From assembly GCA_902826685.1 (NCBI GenBank), contig CADEFT010000002.1, positions 1 to 64,000 on the forward strand: a stretch of 64,000 bases of DNA, read 5' to 3'. The number at the start of each line of letters is the position of its first letter. The stretch's first letter is position 1. A program made the translations under genes and the position numbers. Origin of the DNA: an uncultured Acidobacteriota bacterium (GTDB taxonomy: Bacteria; Acidobacteriota; Terriglobia; Bryobacterales; Bryobacteraceae). Shown piece by piece: positions 7,589 through 16,405 of the stretch. The notes below the pieces were generated by a model that saw nothing but the letters and a program-made list of their open reading frames with translations, was not told where the DNA came from and searched no databases.

Positions 7589-9256
7589 ATGAGAATGGTC
7601 GCTACGTGTGCCGTGCTGGCGGGTGCACTCTCCGCGTGGGCTCAACAGACGCCAAATACCGATATGCTTTGGGACGCGCCGAAGTTTCCGGATAAGGCCT
7701 ACTTCCGGCAGGTTTGGGCTCCCGAGATTCCCAAGTATCAACTGCGCGAACCGCTGCGGCTCAACGACTTTGTCGTTACCGGCAAGCTGGAGCTCTCGCT
7801 GAAGAGCTACCTGGAACTGGTGCTGGCCAACAACACCGACATCGAGATTCAACGGCTCAACATCGAGTTTCCGAAGAATCAGATCACGCGATCCTACTCG
7901 ATTTTCGACCCCGCCCTGTTTGGGCAGTTCAACGCGACGCGGTCGAACACGCAGGCCTCGGACATCCTGGCCGGCGCCAACACCGTATCGAGCCTCAACC
8001 AGCCCTGGCAGTTCGGCTATCAGCAGGTGCTGCCCACGGGCACGCAGTTCAACGTGGGTTTCAACGGCGCCAAGGTTTCCACCAACAGCCAGTTTCAGAC
8101 GTTCAACCCATCCTACAACTCGCAGTTGAATTTCCGGTTTACGCAGCCGCTGCTGCGCGGCAGAGGCCGGGAAGTGACTCGCCTGCCGATCAGCATCGCC
8201 AAAAGCCAGTTGAAGCAGGCGGGCTTCGACCTGGGCGATCAGGTGTTGCGGCTGCTGGTGGCCGCCGAGCGGGCTTACTGGGACGTGATCGAAGCTCGTG
8301 AAAACCTGCGCGTGCAGGAAAACTTCATGGCGCTCACCAAGGCGGCGCTCGACCGTTCGCAGAAGGAACTGGAACTGGGTGCGATTTCGGCTCTCGAAAT
8401 CTATCAGCCGCAGCAGCAGTATGCCACCGCGGAGTTTCAGGTCACGCAGGCGCGCTACCGGCTGGCGCAGTTTGAGGACGGCTTGCGCCGCCAGGCCGCG
8501 ATCGATCTGGATCCCGATATCCGGCGCCTGCCGATCGTGCTCACCGAGCCGGTTAGCCCGCCGCTCGAAGAGGGCGAATTCGACAAAGAGGGACTGGTGC
8601 AGCGCGCCATGCAGCTCAGGCCCGACTTCCGGTCGAACCTGCAGCAGCTCGATATCGACGACCTGCAGATCAAGGCCACGCGCAACCAGTTACTTCCCGA
8701 TTTCCGGCTAGGCGGCGGCTACACCACCACCGGCCGCGGCGGTGTGTTCTTCCCGCGCAGCACCGCCCTTGGCGGCACGACGGCGCTCGCTCCGGTGCCG
8801 GGCGGCATTGGCGATGCGTTCGACCAGATGATCGGTTTCGGCTTCCCGATCTACAACCTCTCATTGACCTTGACGCTGCCCTTGCGCGACCGCAACGCCT
8901 CGGCCAATTATGCCGATGCCAATATCCGCCGCAAGCGCGACATGCTGCAGGTGCGCTCGGTCGAGCAGACCGTGCGCTTGGAGGTTCTGAATGCCATTAC
9001 GCTGGTGGAATCGAGCCGCGCCAGCGTGAAAATCGGCCAGATTGCGCGCGACTTCGCCCAGAAGCGGGTCGACGCCGAGCAGAAGCGCTACGAACTCGGC
9101 ACCACGGTGCTGTTCTTCGTGCTGCAGGCGCAGCAGGATCTGACGCTGGCCGAGTCGAACCTGGTACGCGAGTCCATCAACTACCGGCGCAACCAGCTCC
9201 AACTGCTGCAGCGCACCGGCGAACTGCTGCAGGAACGCGGCGTCGTGATCCAATAG
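7589..9256 (+). CDS. TolC-family outer-membrane efflux protein
   Basis: A 555-residue protein with a signal peptide (MRMVATCAVLAGALSAWAQ) and two outer-membrane-efflux repeats rich in long amphipathic helices. Typical elements are SLKSYLELVLANNTDIEI, FTQPLLRG, and the C-terminal helix with AQKRVDAEQKRYELG. It is expected to form the trimeric outer-membrane channel of the tripartite pump whose adaptors and permease precede it. An AAGAGGATT ribosome-binding region lies upstream. It is 30 bases from the permease and 4 bases from mutL, so mutL may share the transcript. Confidence 0.93.
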   Translation: MRMVATCAVLAGALSAWAQQTPNTDMLWDAPKFPDKAYFRQVWAPEIPKYQLREPLRLNDFVVTGKLELSLKSYLELVLANNTDIEIQRLNIEFPKNQITRSYSIFDPALFGQFNATRSNTQASDILAGANTVSSLNQPWQFGYQQVLPTGTQFNVGFNGAKVSTNSQFQTFNPSYNSQLNFRFTQPLLRGRGREVTRLPISIAKSQLKQAGFDLGDQVLRLLVAAERAYWDVIEARENLRVQENFMALTKAALDRSQKELELGAISALEIYQPQQQYATAEFQVTQARYRLAQFEDGLRRQAAIDLDPDIRRLPIVLTEPVSPPLEEGEFDKEGLVQRAMQLRPDFRSNLQQLDIDDLQIKATRNQLLPDFRLGGGYTTTGRGGVFFPRSTALGGTTALAPVPGGIGDAFDQMIGFGFPIYNLSLTLTLPLRDRNASANYADANIRRKRDMLQVRSVEQTVRLEVLNAITLVESSRASVKIGQIARDFAQKRVDAEQKRYELGTTVLFFVLQAQQDLTLAESNLVRESINYRRNQLQLLQRTGELLQERGVVIQ

Positions 9257-9260
9257 CGGT

Positions 9261-11168
9261 GTGGGCCGCATCCAGGTACTGTCAGACGATTTGGCGAACA
9301 AGATCGCCGCGGGCGAGGTAGTCGAGCGCCCGGCGTCGGTCGTAAAAGAGCTGCTTGAAAATTCACTGGACGCCGGCGCGACCGATATCCGCGTGGATAT
9401 CGAGGCCGGCGGACGGCGCCTGATCCGCATCGCCGACAACGGCGTGGGGATGCTGCGCGACGACGCTCTGCTGGCCTTTGAGCGTCACGCCACGTCGAAG
9501 CTCCGCGTCACCAAAGATCTGTTTTCCATCGCCACGCTCGGCTTTCGCGGCGAGGCGCTGCCGTCGATTGGCTCGGTGTCGCGGTTGAGCCTGGAAACTC
9601 GCTCGGCCGATGAGCAGGTGGGCAGTCTGGTGGAAATCGCGGGCGGCAAGATCTTCAAGTATGAGGAAGCGGCTCGTGCCACGGGCACCACGGTCACGGT
9701 ACGCGATCTGTTCTTCAACGTCCCGGCGCGCCGCAAATTCCTGCGCAGCGAACAGACCGAACTCGCGCACATCGCCTCGCTGGTGACGCACTACAGCCTG
9801 GCGCAGCCCGAGAAATCGTTCGAGCTGCGGCATCACAATTCCGAGCTGCTGTGCGTGACGCCGGTGGAATCGCCGAGAGAGCGCGTGCACCAGATTTTTG
9901 GAAGCCGGATGCTCGACGATCTGATCGAGATCGGTGGAGCGGTGAGGGAAATTCCAGGCGCGGTGGACGAGGACGGCGAAACTTCGCCCGCGGTGACGTA
10001 CCGGCTCGGTGGGTTCGTTTCGCGGCCACAGGTGCAGAAGACGAACCGCAATTCGATCTACCTGTTCGTGAATCGAAGGCTGATTCGCGACCGCCTGCTG
10101 ATGCATGCGCTCTCGTCGGCTTACTACAACCTCATTCCGCCGGCGGCTTTCCCATTCGCCCTGCTGTTTTTGGAATGCGGGCCCGAAGAAGTGGACGTCA
10201 ACGTTCATCCATCGAAGACCGAAGTCCGGTTCAAACGCGGCACGTTCGTGCATGACTTCGTGCGCGACGCGGTGCGGGAGGCGCTGACGCGGAACCGTCC
10301 CGTATCGGCGGTGCCGGTGCGCGAGACGCCGCAACAGGCCGCGGAGCTGCCGTTTTCCGAGTTCAGCCAGCGCATGGACGCGCCGCCGGCGGAGACACAG
10401 ATGCCCGAGGCCGCCCCGTTCCAGGCGTTGCCCGATTTCGATTTGAAGCCGCCGCAATCTCCGGCGCCGCGGCTCGACTTCAGCGCGCCGCCGCTTGAGA
10501 TGGCGCCGCCCATGCGATTGAAGGTGCCCGATACGCACGCTGCGTTTCCCGAACAGGCGTTGCTCGACGCACCGGCGTCGATGGAGGCGTTGCGCGATCT
10601 GAGGCCGCTCGGCCAGTTGCAGGATTCCTTCATCATCGCCGCCAGCCGCGACGGGCTTTGGATCGTCGATCAGCACGTCGCCCACGAGCGCATCCTGTTT
10701 GAGAAGGTGCTGCGCGACCGCGCGCGCGGCGGCGTGCCCGTGCAACGGATGCTGATGCCGGCGATGCTCGAACTCACGGCGGCGCAGCTTGTCGAATATG
10801 AACGTATCGCCGGGGAACTGGCCGCCGTGGGCTTTGAAACGGAGCCGTTCGGCGGGCGCACCGTCGCGGTCAAGACCGCTCCGGCGGCGGTGAGCGCGGC
10901 CGAGGCGGAAAAGCTGGTATATGAGATCCTGGAAATCGCCGAAGGCGAGCTGCGGCGCGTGTCGCTCGAAGATCTGCGCAGAGGGATGGCGGCATCCATC
11001 GCCTGCCGTGCGGCGATCAAGATCAACATGCGTCTCGACGCGGCGAAGATCGACTGGCTGCTCGAAGAACTGGGCAAGACCGAGTATCCGATGTCGTGTC
11101 CACATGGCCGGCCGGTGGCGCTGCGCTACGGCATCCGGGATATATTGAAAGGTTTCCACCGCATATGA
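9261..11168 (+). CDS. mutL: DNA mismatch repair protein MutL (endonuclease type)
   Basis: A 635-residue GHKL ATPase that couples MutS mismatch recognition to strand removal. The GTG start gives the expected N-terminus (GRIQVLSDDLANKIAAGEVV). N-terminal motifs: ELLENSLDAGA (Glu about 30, Asn about 34), DNGVGM, ATSKL, GFRGEALPSI. A proline-rich linker (about 360-430) leads to the dimerisation domain. That domain carries DQHVAHERILFE (about 470-481), matching the metal-binding DQHAxxExxxxE endonuclease motif with Ala replaced by Val, and CPHGRP near residue 613. Such MutL proteins nick DNA themselves and normally occur where MutH is absent. The stop overlaps the next start (ATGA). Confidence 0.97.
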   Translation: MGRIQVLSDDLANKIAAGEVVERPASVVKELLENSLDAGATDIRVDIEAGGRRLIRIADNGVGMLRDDALLAFERHATSKLRVTKDLFSIATLGFRGEALPSIGSVSRLSLETRSADEQVGSLVEIAGGKIFKYEEAARATGTTVTVRDLFFNVPARRKFLRSEQTELAHIASLVTHYSLAQPEKSFELRHHNSELLCVTPVESPRERVHQIFGSRMLDDLIEIGGAVREIPGAVDEDGETSPAVTYRLGGFVSRPQVQKTNRNSIYLFVNRRLIRDRLLMHALSSAYYNLIPPAAFPFALLFLECGPEEVDVNVHPSKTEVRFKRGTFVHDFVRDAVREALTRNRPVSAVPVRETPQQAAELPFSEFSQRMDAPPAETQMPEAAPFQALPDFDLKPPQSPAPRLDFSAPPLEMAPPMRLKVPDTHAAFPEQALLDAPASMEALRDLRPLGQLQDSFIIAASRDGLWIVDQHVAHERILFEKVLRDRARGGVPVQRMLMPAMLELTAAQLVEYERIAGELAAVGFETEPFGGRTVAVKTAPAAVSAAEAEKLVYEILEIAEGELRRVSLEDLRRGMAASIACRAAIKINMRLDAAKIDWLLEELGKTEYPMSCPHGRPVALRYGIRDILKGFHRI

Positions 11169-13108
11169 AAAACGCTTTGCTGGTCCTGCTGCTTTCAGGC
11201 GTCGCGATCGCCGCCGACCGCCCGGTGCCGCCTCCGGGTGTAGCCCCGTCCGACGCCGAGAAATCCGCGCTCGATGCGGGGCTGAAGGAGTTGAACGCGG
11301 CTATTGAGAAGATCAAGGACCACGACCTGGCGCCCGACGTCCTGATCTTTCGCGAAGCGGTCCGCTATGCGCTCACCTACGGGGAATTTTTCAAACCGGA
11401 AGATATCGGCAAAGCGCGCGACCTGTTGCGCGCGGGCCTGGAACGGGCTTCGCAATTGCGGCAGGGCGAGGCGCCGTGGGCTTCGGCCACTGGACTGGTG
11501 GTGCGAGGCTACCGTTCCCGCATCGACCGGAGCATTCAGCCGTACGGCCTGGTGGTGCCCGCCGATTGGACTCCCAAGTCTTCCGCCAAATGGCGGCTGG
11601 ACGCGTGGTTTCACGGCCGCAACGAGACACTGAGTGAAGTGAATTTTCTGGCCGAGCGCATGACGCGTCCCGGCGAGTTCACCCCCGCTGGCGCCATCGT
11701 GCTGCACCTCTATGGCCGGTACTGCAATGCCAACAAGTTCGCGGGCGAAGTGGATCTGTTCGAGGCGCTGGGCGCAGTGAGAAAGCATTATCGCATCGAC
11801 GACGACCGGCTGGTGATGCGCGGCTTCAGCATGGGCGGCGCGGCGGCATGGCACATCGGCGCCCATTACGCGGGACGTTGGGCGGCGGTGGCTCCGGGCG
11901 CGGGTTTCAGTGAGACGGCCGAGTTTCTCAAGGTCTTCCAGAACGAAGCCGTGCAGCCCGCCTGGTGGGAACAGAAGCTGTGGCGCATGTACGACGCCAC
12001 CGAGTACGCCCTCAACTTTTTCAACGTGCCGCTGGTGGCCTACAGCGGCGAAATCGACCGGCAGAAGCAGGCGGCCGATATCATGGAGCGCTACCTCAAC
12101 GCCGCGGGCATGCGCATGACCCACATCATCGGGCCACAGACGCCGCACCGGTATCATCCACAGTCGAAAGTCGAGATCGATGAGCGCCTGGACGCCATCG
12201 CGCGGAAGGGCAGGGAAGCGTGGCCGCGATCCGTCAAGTTCACCACCTACACGCTGCGCTACTACCGCATGAAGTGGGTAGTGGTGGATGCGCTCGACCG
12301 GCATTGGGAAAAGGCAGTGGTGGAGGCGGACACGGTGGATGATCGCACGGTCAAGGCGTCGACAAAAAATGTGGCCGCCTTGTCGTTCGACTTCGGAGCC
12401 GGCGGATGCGACCTCGCGCCCGCGGGGAAAGTCGCGGTCGTGCTCGACGGGCAGAAGATCGAAGCGCCGGCACCGATGTCGGACCGCTCCTGGCGGGTTC
12501 ACTTCCGCAAAGAATCGGGCCAGTGGAAGGTGGTGGAGCGGCCCGGCCTGGAAGGCTTGGCCAAGCGGCACGGGCTGCAGGGCCCCATCGACGATGCGTT
12601 CCTGAATACGTTCCTGATCGTAACGCCTTCCGGTAGTGGCACGGGTGCGGCGGCCGGGCGTATCGAGGCGGAAATGAAGCGTGCCATCACCGAATGGCGC
12701 CGCCAGTTCCGCGGCGACGCGCAGGTGAAGAAGGATACCGAAGTAACGGATCACGACATTGAGACCGCCAATCTGATCCTGTGGGGCGATCCCGCTACGA
12801 ATAAGGTGATGGCGCGCATCGCGGCCCAGTTGCCCGTGAAATGGAACGGCGCCGAAATCGCGGCGGGTGCGCAGAAGTTTCCGGCGGCGACTCACTATCC
12901 GGCGCTGATCTATCCCAATCCGCTGAACCAGCGACGGTATGTAGTCGTCAACAGCGGGTTCACCTTCCGCGAGTACGATTACCTGAACAACGCCCGCCAG
13001 ATTTCGAAGCTGCCGGATTGGGCGGTGGTGGATGCCACGGTCGCCGCCGATGGGCGCTGGCCGGGGAAGATCGCGGCGGCGGGATTTTTTGGCGAACGCT
13101 GGGAATGA
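11165..13108 (+). CDS. Exported alpha/beta-hydrolase (prolyl-oligopeptidase/esterase-like)
   Basis: A 647-residue protein starting at the ATG that overlaps the mutL stop. This start gives a clean signal peptide (MKNALLVLLLSGVAIAA); a longer frame exists but would bury it. The middle part has an alpha/beta-hydrolase core with the nucleophile elbow GFSMGG (Ser near residue 221), preceded by LHLYGRYCNANKF. A likely acid/base end is HRYHPQSKVEIDERL. The C-terminal third (about 380-647) resembles the extra domain of large exported esterases. It probably cleaves esters or peptides in the periplasm; the substrate is unknown. It ends exactly where the convergent neighbour ends. Confidence 0.8.
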   Translation: MKNALLVLLLSGVAIAADRPVPPPGVAPSDAEKSALDAGLKELNAAIEKIKDHDLAPDVLIFREAVRYALTYGEFFKPEDIGKARDLLRAGLERASQLRQGEAPWASATGLVVRGYRSRIDRSIQPYGLVVPADWTPKSSAKWRLDAWFHGRNETLSEVNFLAERMTRPGEFTPAGAIVLHLYGRYCNANKFAGEVDLFEALGAVRKHYRIDDDRLVMRGFSMGGAAAWHIGAHYAGRWAAVAPGAGFSETAEFLKVFQNEAVQPAWWEQKLWRMYDATEYALNFFNVPLVAYSGEIDRQKQAADIMERYLNAAGMRMTHIIGPQTPHRYHPQSKVEIDERLDAIARKGREAWPRSVKFTTYTLRYYRMKWVVVDALDRHWEKAVVEADTVDDRTVKASTKNVAALSFDFGAGGCDLAPAGKVAVVLDGQKIEAPAPMSDRSWRVHFRKESGQWKVVERPGLEGLAKRHGLQGPIDDAFLNTFLIVTPSGSGTGAAAGRIEAEMKRAITEWRRQFRGDAQVKKDTEVTDHDIETANLILWGDPATNKVMARIAAQLPVKWNGAEIAAGAQKFPAATHYPALIYPNPLNQRRYVVVNSGFTFREYDYLNNARQISKLPDWAVVDATVAADGRWPGKIAAAGFFGERWE

Positions 13109-14083
13109 TTACGGCAAGCGGCTCATCCACCGGAACCGGTCCTCCTCCAGCTTGACCAGCATCTGGTCCCCTTCGATCGCCGCAATAGCTTTGGGCAGGC
13201 TGCGGTCTCGCATGGGATGGCTGTAGACCTTGGTCCAACCCGAGGAAGGATCGAAGCGATGAAACGCGAATTCCGTCGTTTGCGTACTGATCAGCGCCCG
13301 CCCGTCCGGCCCCACGGCGAACCCGGTGATGAAGTCGAAGCTGGGGAATTCCGTTGGTGTCCTGAGCAGGACCTTTCCGTCGATCGAGACCCTGACTATC
13401 TCCTGGAAGGCGGCAGCCAGAAACACCACCACTTTGTCGTTTGCCGCCAGCGCGGATAGTGTTCTCCCGTCGACCGCCGGATGGGGACTCTCGATTGGGT
13501 CGCGAGATACCGCCGCAAAGCTGGACCTTGGTAAGAGCGAAAATTTCAACTTGCCTTCATGAGAATAGGCACGAAGGATGTTGTGATCCTCCTCCGCACG
13601 ATTCCTGTCCTTCCCAGCCGTGCCCGCTACCCATAACGTTCCGTCCGCGGTGAAGCAAGAGTGTTGAGGATAGAAGCTGTCTGGCCGGACAATATGCATG
13701 AGCCGGCCTTTCGCGTCGAGAAAGGCGATGAAGCCCGCCCGCGCTCCCGTACCGCTGACGGCTGTTCCTGAAAAGCTGAATCTGCCATCACGGGATGCCG
13801 CCGCCGACTTGATAAAAACTTCTTGCGCCCCCTCGATCGCAAGTGGGGTCTCAAAGAGTTTCATTCCGGTACGGTCATAGGCGAAAACAGGCGGAGCCGA
13901 CAGAGGATCTCGCTCGTAACCAAGCAAGTATCCAGCACTCCACTGGGGGATTGGCTTTCTAGCGAAGTTCCTATTGACGACAATTTCTGAGCTCTCTGCC
14001 GTTGGCTGGGACCGAAGCGATGGCATACAAAGCGCTGCGACAGCAACAAGCAACAAGCGTACGCATTGCGATAGGAAAGGCAT
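13109..14083 (-). CDS. Exported beta-propeller-like protein of unknown function
   Basis: I do not recognise a specific family. The chosen ATG gives a signal peptide (MPFLSQCVRLLLVAVAALCM) and a 324-residue product; an upstream alternative would add 23 residues. The body has repeated short strands of the type DGTLWVAGTAG, DGRALISTQTTEFAFHRFD and DGRFSFSGTAVSG, spaced as in six-bladed or NHL-type propellers. By eye its base composition is lower in GC than both neighbours, which may indicate later acquisition. It is convergent with the esterase gene with no gap. Confidence 0.65.
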   Translation of the reverse strand: MPFLSQCVRLLLVAVAALCMPSLRSQPTAESSEIVVNRNFARKPIPQWSAGYLLGYERDPLSAPPVFAYDRTGMKLFETPLAIEGAQEVFIKSAAASRDGRFSFSGTAVSGTGARAGFIAFLDAKGRLMHIVRPDSFYPQHSCFTADGTLWVAGTAGKDRNRAEEDHNILRAYSHEGKLKFSLLPRSSFAAVSRDPIESPHPAVDGRTLSALAANDKVVVFLAAAFQEIVRVSIDGKVLLRTPTEFPSFDFITGFAVGPDGRALISTQTTEFAFHRFDPSSGWTKVYSHPMRDRSLPKAIAAIEGDQMLVKLEEDRFRWMSRLP

Positions 14084-14182
14084 CTCTTTCACATTGCCTA
14101 TGATGTCAAATACTACACAGGAGTTTTTCGCATTCATGCGCGCCGAAAGCAATCCAGTTGGTGAGCTACTGTTCCGAGGTGT

Positions 14183-15364
14183 TTACCGCAACCTCAGGCG
14201 GGTAATCGTCTCCAAATGAAAGGTCTGCGGGAACAGGTCGATCATCGTCATGCCCTCCACCTCATACGCCGCACCTAGCGCCGCCAGATCGCGCGCCAGC
14301 GTCGCCGGATCGCAGGAAACGATGACAATCCGCCGCGGCTTCGATTCGAGCAGCCGTTGGGTCACGGCCTTCCCAAGTCCGGAGCGGGGCGGATCGGCCA
14401 GAACGAAATCGCCGGTTTCCGGATGCTCGCGCAAATGGTCCTCGGCGTTGGCCTTGATGGCGCGCACCTGAACTTGCGCGCGCTCGGCGTTGAAGATCAA
14501 ATCGCGCCAGGCGGAGTTGCCGGATTCCACCGCGCTGACATTCGAAAAGCGCTTGGCCAGCGGGATGGAGAACAGGCCCGCGCCGGCGTAAAGATCGAGC
14601 GCCTTTTCGCCAGCGGCATCGCCGAGCGCCGCTTCCACCAGTTCGCCGAGCAGAAACCGGTTCACCTGGAAGAACGAACCGTGCGACACGCGGAAGCGGT
14701 ATCCGGCGGCATCGTAGTCGAGCGCTCCGCTCACCAGCCCCGGAATTTCTTTCGCGCACCATTCGAAGAATCCCTTGGCGACGGGCCGGTCCGTCGTGAG
14801 CACGTTCAACTGCACTTTCGTTTCATCGGTGAACAACTCAATCGACCGGATGAAGTTCGGGAACCGGCGGTCCGCCAGCATGCGGCGCAAGGCCGCGTAG
14901 GCCTCGGCCAGCTTCGGTGAAATCACCAGACAGCCGTCGGCCGGAGCCAGATCGCGTGAGGAAAGCTTGTGGAATCCGATGCGCCCCTGATGGAGATGGA
15001 ACTGCGCACGATTGCGGTAAGCCAGGGGCGGGCCGGAGATGACGCCTATGTTTTCCGGCGCCGGCACCTTGCCGATGCGTGCGAGCACCTCGCGAAGGAT
15101 ATCCACCTTCAGCCGCAACTGGGATTCGTAGGGCGTGTGCTGGTAGTGGCAGCCTCCGCAGATGCCGAAGTGCGGGCAGGGCGCGGGCTGGCGGTCGGGC
15201 GAGGGCTCCAGCACCTCGTCGATCTCGGCCCGATGCAGACCCGGCCGGGAACGAACGGTGGAGACGCGCACACGCTCACCGGGCAGCGTGAGCGGCACGA
15301 AAACCACTTCACTGCCGTTGCGTGCCAGGCCGTCGCCGCCATAGATCAACTTTTCGATCGACAC
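14183..15364 (-). CDS. TrmA/RlmD-family RNA (uracil-5-)-methyltransferase
   Basis: A 393-residue SAM-dependent methyltransferase that makes 5-methyluridine in rRNA or tRNA. It has an N-terminal TRAM-type domain (about 1-50) and iron-sulfur cysteines CPHFGICGGC (Cys63, 69, 72). The SAM-binding core has ALDLYAGAGLFSIPLAKRF and FVLADPPRSGLG. The catalytic cysteine is in VSCDPATLARD (Cys351), and the base glutamate is in FHLETI (about 385). The start is GTG. It is divergent from trpS. Whether the target is 23S rRNA (RlmC/RlmD-like) or tRNA cannot be decided from the sequence alone. Confidence 0.92.
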   Translation of the reverse strand: MSIEKLIYGGDGLARNGSEVVFVPLTLPGERVRVSTVRSRPGLHRAEIDEVLEPSPDRQPAPCPHFGICGGCHYQHTPYESQLRLKVDILREVLARIGKVPAPENIGVISGPPLAYRNRAQFHLHQGRIGFHKLSSRDLAPADGCLVISPKLAEAYAALRRMLADRRFPNFIRSIELFTDETKVQLNVLTTDRPVAKGFFEWCAKEIPGLVSGALDYDAAGYRFRVSHGSFFQVNRFLLGELVEAALGDAAGEKALDLYAGAGLFSIPLAKRFSNVSAVESGNSAWRDLIFNAERAQVQVRAIKANAEDHLREHPETGDFVLADPPRSGLGKAVTQRLLESKPRRIVIVSCDPATLARDLAALGAAYEVEGMTMIDLFPQTFHLETITRLRLR

Positions 15365-15411
15365 TTCTAGCTGCTGTACGATGGAAAGAACTCCTCACTA
15401 TCTAGCAAAGC

Positions 15412-16401
15412 ATGAAACCACGAGTCTTATCGGGAATTCAACCAACTGGCAATCTGCACATCGGCAACTACCTGGGCGCGTTACGCAATTGGGTGAAGAT
15501 CCAATACGACTACGAGAGCATCTTCTGCATCGTGGATCTGCACGCGGTTACGGTGTACCAGAAGCCGGAGGATCTGAAAGCGAAGATCGTGGAGCTGGCG
15601 GGTTTGTTTCTCGCCGCCGGTATCGATCCGAAACATTCGATGGTGATTGTGCAATCGATGGTTCCGGGCCACGCCGAACTGGCCTGGCTGCTGACCTGTG
15701 TGACGCCGGTGGGCTGGTTGCAGCGCATGACGCAGTTCAAGGCGAAGTCGGAAGAGCAGGAGACCATCGGTTCCGGTCTCATGCAATACCCGGTGCTGAT
15801 GGCCGCCGATATCCTGCTGTATCAGGCCAAGGTGGTGCCGGTGGGCGACGATCAGTCGCAGCATCTCGAACTGGCGCGCGATATCGCGCAGCGCTTCAAT
15901 TCGCTTTATGGCGATACGTTCGTGATGCCGGAAACGCGGTTGCCGGCGGTGGGGGCGCGCGTGATGGGTCTGGATGAGCCCGAGAAAAAGATGAGCAAGT
16001 CGGCGCCGGGATCCGGGCACGCCGTGGCGTTGCTCGATCCGCCCGAGGTGATCCGCAAGAAAATCATGCGCGCGACAACGGATTCCAATCCGGCGGTGGA
16101 TTTCGAAAAAGCGGGGCCGGGTGTGGTCAACCTGCTCGCGATCTTCCAGGCGTTCTCCGATTGGCCGGACGACAAAATGAAAGCGCACTTCAGCGATATG
16201 CGCTATGGCGATCTGAAGAAGCAGGTGGCCGAGATGGTGGAGACGTCGCTCGATCCAATTCAGCGGCGCTACCGCGAGATCACCTCCGATCCCGGTTATC
16301 TGGACGGTGTGCTGCGCGCGGGCGCCGAACGCGTCGATCCCATTGCACGCTCCACCGTGGAACTGGTGAAGGGGCGCATGGGCGTTTACACGCGCGGCTG
16401 A
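15412..16401 (+). CDS. trpS: Tryptophanyl-tRNA synthetase
   Basis: A 329-residue class I aminoacyl-tRNA synthetase, the usual length for bacterial TrpRS. The HIGH-type motif is PTGNLHIGNYLG (residues 11-22) and the second ATP motif is KMSKS (193-197). The tryptophan-specific segment GSGLMQYPVLMAADILLYQA is present. The ATG is chosen because it starts the conserved LSGIQPTGNLHIGN stretch directly. The gene diverges from the RNA methyltransferase gene and is followed after 4 bases by the MFS transporter gene. Confidence 0.98.
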   Translation: MKPRVLSGIQPTGNLHIGNYLGALRNWVKIQYDYESIFCIVDLHAVTVYQKPEDLKAKIVELAGLFLAAGIDPKHSMVIVQSMVPGHAELAWLLTCVTPVGWLQRMTQFKAKSEEQETIGSGLMQYPVLMAADILLYQAKVVPVGDDQSQHLELARDIAQRFNSLYGDTFVMPETRLPAVGARVMGLDEPEKKMSKSAPGSGHAVALLDPPEVIRKKIMRATTDSNPAVDFEKAGPGVVNLLAIFQAFSDWPDDKMKAHFSDMRYGDLKKQVAEMVETSLDPIQRRYREITSDPGYLDGVLRAGAERVDPIARSTVELVKGRMGVYTRG

Positions 16402-16405
16402 GATC

